Below, in pieces: positions 44,046 through 54,450 of a stretch of 64,000 nucleotides of DNA. The position numbers were made by a program, and so were the translations under genes. Origin of the DNA: Solen grandis. Lineage: Eukaryota > Mollusca > Bivalvia > Adapedonta > Solenidae. Position 1 is the stretch's first letter. Every line of letters starts with the position of its first letter. The notes under the pieces are model-generated. The model was not told where the DNA came from. It ran no database searches and was given only the letters and a program-made list of their open reading frames with translations. The DNA lies in the NCBI GenBank assembly GCA_021229015.1, contig CM037782.1, positions 65,596,108 through 65,660,107 on the forward strand. The letters run 5' to 3'.

Positions 44046-44751
44046 CAGCTTCTACACTGCTGCTGCATCATATCTCCCTCTCTAGTGTGGTTACATTGCC
44101 GGACCTTAAAAAAATATAATGATATATTATGACCTGTGGGTTTTTTGAAAGATGGTCATAGGAGCCTTAGATCGGACACCATCAACATATATTTCATAAT
44201 TCTATGAAACTGGGGCTGCAGGCTGCCATTATTTTCAGCATATTCATTCTTGTCAACAACACAAGAAAAGCTATGGAAAATGATCGACACACACTAAGTC
44301 ATGTTGGGTCAGTAAAATTCAATGTATCCTGATTGTGCAAAAAGTGAATAATCAGATTTTTTTTTTTCATTTCACATACTCAAGATTTGCAGTAACTGAG
44401 AATTTGGGAAATTTATATGACAAATCATTTTTCCCTGGCAATTAGAGCAAGATGATAAGAGTGGCATATATTGCTCACCAGAATACAAATGCATATAGAG
44501 AAATCTACAATCACAATAATCTATAATACTTTAAAAACACATCCAATAAAGCTAAACATGTTAAAACACAGATAGATATTCTAACCATATATTATTTAAA
44601 TCAAGCTTTAAGAGTTGAGGCCTCTAGCGTGTTCACAAGAATTTTTATCTTAGAATTGCCATAGTGACTGGTTCTTTTGAACTAGTTCAAAGTTTTCCAT
44701 GACATCATGTAGACAAAATTTCTGGCAATATTTTATGAGAATACTTAAGAA
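44046..44751. other. Probable upstream region of the NLR-like gene
   Basis: Non-coding. A 5' UTR or promoter is expected just right of 44045, but I see no clear TATA box or 5'-UTR splice site. It contains one poly-T run. Confidence 0.4.
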
Positions 44752-46437
44752 AACAAGAGTGCCAGTGATGTCACAATAGACGCCGCCACAAAATATAAAG
44801 ACCAAGAGGGGCCTTTTAATTACTGCTTTTAACATTTTTGTAAGCATAAGCTCATAATGAAATCTGTAAGACCAATTAATTTAGCTGAACAGAGATAGAA
44901 CCCTAAAAATGCTTCCAATATGAAAGAAGGTCAAATAGCAGTACATGTATCAATATGAATCCTTTTTTCTTTCTCCGCGTAACTCTTGCAAAAATCAGTG
45001 TACCAGAAAATCCCTGCTTTATGCACTTTTACCTGTTTAGAAACTTGAGTTGTGTTTTCAAGAGACCATGTTTAGAAAGGCATAACTATTGCAAATATTG
45101 ATGAACATCAAAATCCCTGCTTTGTGCATATCTACCCAGTATAGTAATGACATTGACCAAGTTTTGAAAAGATTAGGTCAGAAAAATACAAGGAATTGCA
45201 TTCACAAGGCTGAAATATCAATCAGCTAAAGAGACTAAGTTTCAAGGGACAAAAATCTTGCAAAAAGTAATGTACCAGAAAATTGCCACTTCATGCACAT
45301 CTACCCATTATAGTAATGCCACAAATAAAGTTTTGAAAAGATTCATTAAGAAACGTAGGAGGAGTTGCGTTCACATGGCTGCAATATCAATCAGCTACAG
45401 AGACTAAGTTTCAAGGGACACAAATCTTGTAAAAATCATTGAACCGGAAAATCGCCACTTCATGCACATCTACCCATTATAGTAATAACATTGACCAAGT
45501 TTTGAAAAGATTCATAAAGAAATATAGGAGGAGTTGCGTTCACAAGGCTGTAATATCAATCAGCTACAGAGACTAAGTTTCAAGGGATACAAATCTTGTA
45601 AAATTCAATGAACCGGAAAATTGCCACTTTGTGCACATTTACCCATTATCGTGATGACATTGACCAAGTTTTGAAAAGATTCATTCAACAAAGGAGGAGT
45701 TGCATTCACAAGGTTGCAATATCAATCAGCTACAGAGACTAAGTTTCAAGGGACACAAATCTTGTAAAAATTCAATGAACCGGAAAAGCCACTTTGTGCA
45801 CATCTACCCATTATGTATGACATTGACCAAGTTTTGAAAAGATTCATTCAACAAAGGAGGAGTTGCATTCACAAGGTTGCAATATCAATCAGCTACAGAG
45901 ACTAAGTTTCAAGGGACACAAATCTTGTAAAAATCAATGAACCGAAAACGCACTTATCCCCATTGACCAAGTTTTGAAAAGATTCATTCAGAAAACAAAG
46001 GAGGATTGCTTCACAAGGTTGCAATATCAATCGCTAAAGACTAAGTTTCAAGGAACACAAATCTTGTAAAAATCAATGAACCGGAAAATTGCCACTTCAT
46101 GCACATCTACCCATTATAGTAATGACATTGACCAAGTTTTGAAAAGATTCATTCAGAAACAAAGGAGGAGTTGCATTCACAAGGTTGCAATATCAATCAG
46201 CTACAGAGACTAAGTTTCAAGGGACACAAATCTTGTAAAAATCAATGAACCTGAAAATTGCCACTTCATGCACATCTACCCATTATAGTTATGACAATGA
46301 CCAAGTTTTGAAAAGATTCTTTCAGAAACAAAGGAGGAGTTGCGTTCACAAGATATGGACGTATGGACATACGGACGCACGTACGGACGGAGAAGATGAC
46401 GCCAATAAAAGACCACCTCCGGTGGCGTATAAAAAAG
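44752..46437 (+). mobile_element. Stem-loop-ended tandem-unit repeat, ACGCC/GGCGT family
   Basis: It starts ACAAGAGTGCCAGTGATGTC, followed by ACAATAGACGCCGCCAC. About eight units of 130-175 bp follow, with GGAGGAGTTGCATTCACAAG, CAATATCAATCAGCTACAGA, GACTAAGTTTCAAGGGACAC, CTACCCATTATAGTAATGAC and CAAGTTTTGAAAAGATTCAT. Then come TACGGACGCACGTACGGACG and the end GACGCC...CCACCTCCGGTGGCGTATAAAAAA. Some units show several short deletions. Confidence 0.8.
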
Positions 46438-46571
46438 CACTATGCTCCCTTCTGAGCAGGTCAGAATGATGGCAAAGAATTGATGTCAACTGAAAGCCAT
46501 TAATGAGTGGTGAAAGTATGTCAGATATATAGAATTTATTCCGTTTAGTAATGGAGTAATGCTCAAGACAA

Positions 46572-47009
46572 AAACAAGAGGGCCAAGATGGCCCTAGATC
46601 GCTCACCTGAGAAAAGTATTATTCATTGCCTGTACAAAACAGATTGCTTTAGAATTAAGATGATGAGGTGAAACAATGTTCAGGAATTTTCTGATCCCAT
46701 CCACAAAAGATATCATCATGACAAACATTCTGCCAAAGTTTGAGGATGATTGGACCAAAAATGTTGCCTCTAGTGTGTAAACAGATTTTTCTAAGATTTG
46801 ACCTACTGACCTACTTTTCTATCCAGCCCCACCCATTTTCGAAAGGGTTCAAGATATCATCAAGACAAACATTCTGACCAAGTTTGAGGAAGATTGGATC
46901 AAAATTGTGGCCTCTAGTGTGTAAACATCAAAATTGTTGACGGACGACGGCCGACGGACAATCAAGTATCCCAAAAGCTCATCCTGAGCTATGCTCAGGT
47001 GAGCTAAAA
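46572..47009 (+). mobile_element. Stem-loop-ended repeat, CTCACCTGAG family, copy 4 (short)
   Basis: It starts ACAAGAGGGCCAAGATGGCCC and GATCGCTCACCTGAG. Two units carry AAACATTCTGACCAAGTTTG and GCCTCTAGTGTGTAAAC. Then come GACGGACGACGGCCGACGG and the 3' hairpin AGCTCATCCTGAGCTATGCTCAGGTGAGCTAAAAA (46977-47009, in two halves). This is the most compact complete copy, about 440 bp. Confidence 0.85.
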
Positions 47010-47019
47010 AAACTTACAA

Positions 47020-47737
47020 AATAAAGGAAGCTAATTATAAAAGAATAGAACACAACAGAGTTCTGTTTCATAATCATTACATTTCTGCTACTCACTATCT
47101 ATTTACATTTAAAGTTTCAAATCAATACCTCAAATAGTTCAGGCGTTATGTTCTTGCCAAAAAAAAGATATATAAAATAAAGGGAGTTAATAAGAAAATC
47201 AAACAATGCAAAGTTATAAATATAAAAAATAATAAAGCGTGATAATGAAAAACCAGACTTGGTAGAGTTATGTTTTTTCAGTCACTGCACTTTTATTCCT
47301 AGTTGTCATCTACTTGTATATGAAGTTTCATGTCTTTACCTTCTATAGTTTTTCTATGGACAGAAATCCGTTGTAAAATTAAATAAAGGGAGATAATTCA
47401 AAAACTGGTCCATGTAGAGTTAAGGATCTTGGTTACTGCACTTCCCAATCTCACCATCTATTTATATTTTGAGTTTCAAGTCAATACCTTGTTTAGTTTA
47501 TGAGTTATTCTATCGACAAAAAAAATGAAAAAAATAAAAAGGGGAGATAATTCAAAACCTGGGCCAGGTAGAGTTATGGTTCTAAGTCACTGCACTTCTC
47601 CTAGTTTCATTCTATTCATATATGAAGTTTCAAGTCAATATCTTTTATAGTTTCCAAGTTATGGCCAATGTTAAAGTTGCTGACAAACCAACAAACAAAC
47701 CAACGGCAAAACAATTGATCTCAGGGGCATTAAAAGA
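47020..47737 (+). mobile_element. Tandem units of about 155 bp, ATGCTCC-like, worn end
   Basis: Four units contain AAATAAAGGGAGATAATTCA, AGAGTTATGGTTCT, CACTGCACTTCTCC and GAAGTTTCAAGTCAATACC. The end CAAACAAACCAACGGC...GGGGCATTAAAAG lacks most of a hairpin. Its motifs resemble the 3935 and 25080 copies. Confidence 0.55.
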
Positions 47738-47927
47738 ATTGGCCGCTAGAATGTTCACACTGTTCTTCTAAGATCTGCCCTGGTAACCTTCTCCTTGAGC
47801 CCAGATGATTAGATTTAAAAAGAGTTCCATTATGTAATGCAAACAATCTAACCAAAATTTGTGAAAACTGGGCCAAAGATTTCACCTAGTGACCTAGTTT
47901 TGGACCAGTCTTAGTCATACAAAATCT

Positions 47928-48093
47928 TTAACCCTTTCCCTCATATAGACTCATTTTGACGCACTCAATAGGTACCACATAAAGCCTGATCTGCAGAAAA
48001 CCACAGTTAAACCTTACCAAATTTAATTATAAAGTCCTCATTTCCAGACCACTAAGGAGCAGCGAACAGCATAAAACCTGATCAGCCTGCGAG
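47928..48093. mobile_element. piggyBac-like MITE, truncated copy 4
   Basis: TTAA at 47928 and CCCTTTCCCTCATATAGACT begin the element. It runs to the first palindrome arm (GCGAACAGCATAAAACCTGA, ending GCCTGCGAG) and stops there. The break falls at the palindrome centre, where hairpins commonly cause deletion. Confidence 0.8.
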
Positions 48094-48419
48094 TGGCAAT
48101 GTGATCTGGAGAACTAGAAACACGAATTTTACAGTATGTGACAAACGTCTACATTAAAGTGTGTAAACAGTCTGGGAAAAGGTCAGAGAATTTTTTTTCA
48201 AGTTCAGGGAATTGTCAGGGATTTTTTTTTAATTTAAGCAAATAGTCAGTGAAAAGTCAGGAAATTTTAAAATAACAAATCTATGAATGATAAAAACAAC
48301 AAGAATAAATGCTAATTAGACAGTTTCTTCATGTTTGGCTATTATCATAATAAAAATAATTATAATACTAATGATAATAGTAATTGTAATAATAATAATA
48401 ACCATAATAACTAGATATC

Positions 48420-49515
48420 ATTTGTCCTGAACAAATGATAGGGCTTTCTGCTCTAGTGACCTTAAAATCAATAGGGGTCATTTAATGAACTGGGGATATT
48501 ATGTCCCACAAACCTAGATTCCCTTCTCAAGTTACTGATCGGACTAGGATTTTACGTAGTGTCACTATGACCTTGACATTTTGACCTAAAACCTTCATAA
48601 TCAATAGGGTTCATCAACCTGCCGTGAGCAATGTCCCTACTAAGTTTCACAAACCTAGGCTTATTCCTTCTCAAGTTATTGATTAGACAGTGATTTTACA
48701 CTAAGTGTCATTGTGACGTTGGCCTTTGACATTATGACCTCTAAATAATAGGGGTCATCTACAGGCCATGGGCAATGTCCATGTCAAGTTTCAAAAACCT
48801 AGGCTTATTCTTTCTTAAGTAATCAATCAAGAAAGGATTTCAAACTAAGTCTCATTGTGACCTTGACCTTTGAAATAATGACCACAAAATCAATAGGGAT
48901 CATTAACTGGCCAAATACAATTTCCCTACCAAGTTTCAAAGACATAGACTTATTTCTTCTCAAGTTATTGATCGGATTTTACACTAAGTGTCACCTTTAC
49001 CTTTAACCTAAAGACCTCAATACCAAAAGTGGTCACCATGGGCTATGTCACTATAAAGTTTCACAAACCAAGGCTTATTCCTTCTCAAATTATTGAGAAG
49101 ACAAGGATTTGAAATGTGAAGTAAAGTGTCACTGCGACCATTACCTTTAAACTTTATTATGACTTCAAAATCAATAGGGGTCATTTACTGGTTAAGGACA
49201 ATTTCCCTACCAAGTTTCACAAACCTAGGCTTATTCCTTCTCAAGTTATTGAGCGGACAAGCATTTTATACTAAGTGTCACTGTGATCTTGACCTGACCT
49301 ATTGACCTCAAAATCAATAGCGTCATCAACCTGCCATGTGCAATGTCCCTATTAAGTTTCACAAGCCAAGGCTTATTCCTTCCCAAGATATTGAGCAGTC
49401 AAGGATTTTACACTAACTTGACTAAGTGTCACTGTGACCTTGTCCTTTGACTTAATGACCTCAAAATCAATAGGTGTCATCAACTGCCTATGACCAACCT
49501 CCCTTCTATGTATGA
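48420..49515. repeat. Seven tandem units of about 145 bp
   Basis: Units share CAAAATCAATAGGGGTCAT, CATGGGCAATGTCC, AAGTTTCACAAACCTAGGCT, TATTCCTTCTCAAGTTATTG, GATTTTACACTAAGTGTCA and GTGACCTTGACCTTTGA. No preserved ends are seen. Short coding frames across it are accidental. Confidence 0.8.
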
Positions 49516-49539
49516 AGACATAGTTAGCATAGTATAGTA

Positions 49540-49650
49540 TTTTATGTTGTGACAGCAGACGGAGACGCCATTTTGTTAGTTTACCATCATCACGTGACAT
49601 TTGTGACGGCAGTGATTTTTTTGCTTGCAAGGGAGATCAATGTGTGGAGA
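49540..49650 (+). repeat. Dispersed repeat shared with 12690-12805
   Basis: TTGTGACAGCAGACGGAGA, CCATTTTGTTAGTTTACCAT, CATCATCACGTGACATTTGT and GGGAGATCA also occur, in reverse orientation, in MPPED intron 6. The similarity runs over at least 110 bp. The type of element is unknown. Confidence 0.7.
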
Positions 49651-51338
49651 TTGGTGTATCGGTAACCTGTGCTTGAGCTATAAGTCACTTATGAAAATTG
49701 TGATATTTTTCTCATTTTCAATACTGTTGGCTGTGGTTTCTTGTTTGCTTTGTAACACTTCATTTTCTGTCGTGTCTGTTAAGTCTTTCACTTTGACTCT
49801 TCTCACTAAATGTCTACAAATTATTAGTAGTCAACATTTCTAACAGATATAATTTAGTATAATATACATTGCTTAATATTTTAGATATGTTAAGCAAACT
49901 TACTGTATGTTTTAATATATTGCAACTAAAAACATACGTATTAACTATTTGTTTGTATTTGTTAAATTTCATTCTATCTTTTATATGATTTACCTGTTAT
50001 TCTATGATTAGTAGCTCAGTTAGCTTGTAGGTTAGCTTGTATTTTTGTCCATTTTGGCAGTGTTTCTTTTTACTTTGGAGGGAAAGGGGTACGGGCCCAT
50101 AGGAGGGGGTAAAATTAGCGCGAAAGAACTAAAATTGGAATTTTTCTACTATGTATAATGGAGGCATTTTATTGTATTTTACTCTTATTTAGTAATGTTT
50201 TATTGCTTCAGAGAATAATAAGAACTATGATATAACATATTTGAACATTTATATCAAGACAGGGAATCCAAATATACAATATATGTACACTCATGATTAT
50301 GGAGGGGGAAAAAAATAAAAAAATGGGGGGAAATTATATATTCCAGGCAGGGGGGAATGCCTCCTATATTTTCCGTATATTTTGACCAAAAAAAAACAAA
50401 CACTGTTTGGCATGCATCTGCTTTCAATTACCACATCCAACATTATAGATTACTATTGTAAATACATGTATGTATGTAGAATAAAAATAGAAATTTAAAT
50501 CAAAGAAAAAAAATTAAAACAAGTAATAATTGTAACAGTGAACTGTTACTAAGTCTCCAAAACCAAGTTTCTTCTTAGACAATCATACACCTAGTATGTT
50601 TGTTTCACACACACACACACATACACACACACAGGTTGCAAGAAAGAAAAAGACATGGAAAATATGAGAAAATATATGGTAAAAGGGTGAGGATCTAAAT
50701 GTTTTTTGAGAAATAAAGTCTTAAGTAAAATTTGAGAGCTGGACCAGTGGTCCAGTAACTTAGAAAACCTACTAGACCAGACTTAACCTGTCATAGACAA
50801 AAAGTATAAAACACATACATGTCATACTTAGATCAATATACTGTAACAAACACGACCCGGCCCGGAATCGAACCCGTTCCGCCAGCGTGATAGCCCAATG
50901 CTCTAACCGCTGAGCCAAAGAGTCGACTCCCTGACGCAGTTGTCAGAGATTGCACTTATACACGTGACGATGCATCATCACAATACTTACTTCGGAATAC
51001 CTCCAAACAGTGATTTTTTTCCAAATTCCATGGAAGTACAAACACATGTTTACCGTTTGAAATAAATAAAGGTCTACAAAGATAATACTAAAATAAGTAG
51101 AAATACTGTTGTGTTTCATGCTTTTCCTTAACAAAGCATGAACACCTTGATGTACCTACATGAAACAAATCCATCTATGCGAGTTCCGGATAATGTCTAT
51201 TGTTTAATAATTTTCAAGCATTTCCATTTTAATAAAGCAAAACAATCTGTTTCGTGTCATCTATTCATACAGTTTCTATGATTCCTCTTTACCTTTTTGT
51301 TCATTACTGTCATCATCTTTTTTTTGTTGGATGAAAAA
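49651..51338. other. Non-coding DNA with microsatellite and tRNA-like fragment
   Basis: It includes a CA microsatellite at 50607-50633 and a tRNA-like segment at about 50850-50935. The remainder is AT-rich with G-rich patches (50070-50110, 50290-50350). No exon is recognised. Confidence 0.5.
50850..50935 (-). mobile_element. tRNA-like segment, probable SINE head
   Basis: On the minus strand TTTGGCTCAGCGGTTAGAGC (box A) and GGGTTCGATTCCGGG (box B) stand 30 bases apart, as in a tRNA. The anticodon arm does not pair properly, so a functional tRNA is unlikely. It is a third type of tRNA-like head in this window. Confidence 0.5.
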
Positions 51339-51348
51339 AATGTTTGAC

Positions 51349-51550
51349 TTGACTATTGAGTTACCGTCGCTTCGACAGTATTTCAGTCATACAGCGACGT
51401 CCAGCTAATTACAGGTGGAGGAAAACCCTGAATGCACGGAGGCATCCGGGTCGAACCACCGACCTACCGCAAGCCAGCTGGAAGGCTTCCTCACATGAAA
51501 ATCCGAAATGACCCTGCCGGGATTCAAACACAAACGGTGAGGGGGAAAGA
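51349..51550 (-). mobile_element. tRNA-derived SINE copy H, head truncated
   Basis: Minus-strand copy with tail and body complete (TTACCGTCGCTTCGACAG to GGCTTCCTCACATGAAAATC). The tRNA part is cut after box B (GGGATTCAAACACAAACGG). The duplication is AATGTTTGAC (51339-51348 and 51551-51560). Confidence 0.82.
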
Positions 51551-51560
51551 ATGTTTGACA

Positions 51561-51985
51561 TTTTTGTATCGGCTCTGCATTGCGATTAAAACAAGCCTTC
51601 AAAAGATCTGTTGTCTTTATACATGGGAGCCCAGCATAATAAAAAAAATCGTGTTTGTGCATTAACTTGCATTTATCGCATTTTTAAAGTAAATATTATT
51701 AATTAATTTATAATATGAAAATTTTGTAAACATTATAAAATGAAAAGTAAGATGAAGAAATCAGCATTCGTAGCTTAGTATTATGACACTGAACATTTGG
51801 CAAGTGTGTGAGGATTCAGAGGAAAGAGCCTTGTTCTGAAAAAAAAAACAATCATCTGAGAAATATTGCTTTCATTGCTTTTTACAACATAGTCATACTG
51901 AATACAAAATCCATGCAGAAGAACAACAATATAATTTTAATTCCACGAAAAAAAGTTAACATGTGGTCTAAAGAACCAAGTTAAC
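51561..51985. other. Non-coding, nothing recognised
   Basis: AT-rich sequence with a short poly-A run. No border, exon or RNA gene is seen. Confidence 0.4.
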
Positions 51986-52592
51986 CCTACCGTGGGACCA
52001 ATTTTGACCTTGGGCCATGATTTGAGAACGTAGTTCAGGTCCACAAGGCCATGTTACATACCAAATATCTAAACTCATATTCTTGTGGTTTCTGACAAGG
52101 ATATCTTTTTTAAATCTTTCTTATGTAAATCTATTTTAAATCTACACACCAAATATCTAAACTACAGGCCTTGTGGTTTCTGAGAAGAAGATTTTTTAGT
52201 TTTTTCCTATATAAGCATATGTAAAATCAAGTGACCCCTGAGACGGGGCCTATTTTGACCCTAAGGGTCATGATTTGAACAATCTTGGTAGAGGTGCATT
52301 AGACAATCTAAGCTCTAGGCCTTGCAGTTTTGTAGAAGAAGATTTGCAAAGTTTGCATTTTTAAAATCTATTTTTAGCTCCTGTGACCTACTTTTTCAAC
52401 CAATCTGAATAATTTGAACAATCTTGATAGAGGGCATCATAAGGATGATTCCTGTGAATTTTGGTCAAAATCCATTCAGCAGTTTAGGCGGAGATGTTTA
52501 AAGGAAATTGTTGACGCCGGACGGGCGCACAGACAAAATGTGATCACAAAAGCTCAGCATGAGCATGTTGTGCTCAGGTGAGCTAAAAAAAA
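51986..52592 (+). mobile_element. Stem-loop-ended repeat, CTCACCTGAG family, copy 5 (5'-truncated)
   Basis: It lacks the ACAAGAG start. Two to three units (GGGCCATGATTTGAG, CCAAATATCTAAACT, CTTGTGGTTTCTGAGAAG) are followed by TAGCTCCTGTGACCTAC. Then come CGGACGGGCGCACAGACAA and the 3' hairpin AGCTCAGCATGAGCATG / TTGTGCTCAGGTGAGCTAAAAAAA. Confidence 0.75.
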
Positions 52593-53070
52593 CAATGAGT
52601 AAAAACGTGTCATGCTTGTTACTAAATATAGCGCATGCTGGTTTCCCAAGAAACTGTATCGACAAGGAAAAAAAAGAATGAATGTTTTACTGAAGGTGTA
52701 GCATAGCATCACACTGGAATAAGACTAGTCCTAAAAATAAGATTTCGTATATCATGCTTCACCTTTAACATTCATTAACTGATGAATTTACTTTCAACAG
52801 ATATGCGTATATGCGAAGTCTTATGGCTTCCCATAGAGGTTCATGTAGCAAAACACTATAAAGTAAGTATCATGATACCAATGACAAAATAAACCTCATA
52901 TATAGAAAACAAAAACATATCAACTATTCAATTTAAAGCTTACTAAATTACATGTATTAATATTACAATGTCCAAAAATCCATTTGTAGTTGACACATCA
53001 AATGTTTTCAATTGTCCACCACACAAGTACCCAAGTAGGGGTCGTACTAAAACGCTGACGAATCTGCTGA
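52593..53070. other. Non-coding, nothing recognised
   Basis: No repeat border or exon is seen before the CTGCTGAC repeats begin at about 53050. Confidence 0.4.
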
Positions 53071-53850
53071 CGATATAGAACATATAGTAAACTGCTGACC
53101 ATATATACAAAGAAGGATATCGGAAAACGCTGACGATATGTAATATAGAAGGAAATTTTGTGATATTGTTTGTCTAAGTTTTATAAGTATTTTTAAATAT
53201 ATTTAATAAATTTTTAAGTTATTTCGAAGTAAGAAAGGTTGATTTAGAGGAAGTGGATCTAAATAAAAAAAAATGTTGTTTTTTTTTATTTTGTTTTCCA
53301 CTATGATTATATACATTGTCTGTTTTTAATAGATATAAAATACAATGATATAAATAATAAATGCAGTACTGGAACTGGTAAGTTAAGATAAAATCAGCTC
53401 AGTACTTTTAATCCATGTTCACTACGTCAGCAGTTTCTTACTTATTTGAGAGACGTAGAAAACTGCTGACCATATACACAAAGAAGGAAACTGCTGACCA
53501 TATACACAAAGAAGGAAACTGCTGACCATATATACAAAGAAGGATATCGGAAAACGCTGACGATATGTAATATAGAAGGACAAAGAAGGGTGAAATAAAA
53601 CAAGATTATTATTAATCCCTATCTGATAATTATATTCTGAATATTATTTACATTAAATTTTAACTGAATAAGTTTATTTAATTAAATGTATGTTATTGTG
53701 TTTTATTCAGTTAAACCAATTCTTTATGTATAAGATACGGTCTTATAAAGCGGTACACTCGCTGCTGACGAGTTTCCTTCTTTGTCTATATGGTCAGCAG
53801 TTTCCTTCTCTGCGTATATGGTCAGCAAATTCCCACGTTTCTCCAACAGG
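53050..53850. repeat. CTGCTGACC / CATATACACAAAGAAGG repeats in both orientations
   Basis: A unit of about 28-30 bp (AAACTGCTGACCATATACAC, AAAGAAGG) occurs at 53085-53160 and, as a tight array, at 53460-53585. It recurs in reverse complement at 53760-53830 (TTTCCTTCTTTGTCTATATG, GTCAGCAG). Variants with GACGATATGTAATATAGAAG are interspersed. The opposing arrays could fold into a large hairpin. Confidence 0.75.
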
Positions 53851-54074
53851 TAGGAAAGTGCTGACCAACTAGACATAGTGTAGAATCCCCATAAGGCGAT
53901 AAAACAGCTGACCAGTTAAATGACTTTGGACAAAATGAATAAATGAATATTATTTACATTAAATTTTAACTGAATAAGTTTAATTAAATGTATGATGTTG
54001 TGTTTTATTCAGTTAAACCAATTCTTTATGTATAAGATACGGTCATATAAAGCGGTACACTCGCTGCTGACGAG
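53641..54074 (+). repeat. Direct duplication of about 130 bp, 302 bp apart
   Basis: GAATATTATTTACATTAAAT, CAGTTAAACCAATTCTTTAT, ATAAGATACGGTC and AAAGCGGTACACTCGCTGCTG occur at 53639-53768 and again at 53944-54073 with small indels. The first copy runs into the reversed CTGCTGACC repeats. The second runs into the SGNH-like coding fragment. The intact junction is therefore probably the second one. Confidence 0.85.
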
Positions 54075-54440
54075 AATAGCGGCAGAGACAATATTCCTGG
54101 AAGACTGGAATGCGGTTGCGGCTGAAACCAACAACTTCCTATACGAGCTGTCAAAGTCTATCGGGTGGATGCGGATTATCAATCAATGGGACTTTCATAC
54201 ATTGTTTGGTAAGTAACAATTTCATTGTAATATATCGTAATATTTATATATTTTATATTAATAGGCGCATCTCGCAGATATCTTGGAAGAGACGGCCTTC
54301 ATCTCAGTATAGACGGTGCGGAGAAGTTGGTCGACATCATCGAGACTGCAATAGAGTCTGTGACAACTACGTGTGAATCAGAGCCAGTCGAGAAACCGTG
54401 TACGCCATCGCTGTGTTCGCCATCACGCGTTTTGCGGTGA
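54074..54440 (+). pseudogene. SGNH-hydrolase-like C-terminal fragment with a 56-bp intron
   Basis: Exon parts are about 54074-54208 and 54265-54440. The intron is GTAAGTAAC...TTAATAG (54209-54264), and the frame joins exactly. The protein reads IFLEDWNAVAAETNNFLYEL, SKSIGWMRIINQWDFHTLFG, then ASRRYLGRDGLHLSIDGAEK, LVDIIETAIES and a TGA at 54438. RDGLHLS followed by a G-x-x-x-L helix is the last block of SGNH (GDSL-like) hydrolases, with the catalytic Asp-His pair. The N-terminal Ser block is missing, cut off by the repeats. Such domains occur in some animal transposon proteins, so a mobile origin is likely. Confidence 0.6.
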
Positions 54441-54450
54441 GAGTGAGTGG

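Noticed and set aside
50850..50935. Functional tRNA gene on the minus strand
   Set aside because: The promoter boxes are good, but the anticodon arm does not form a five-base-pair stem.
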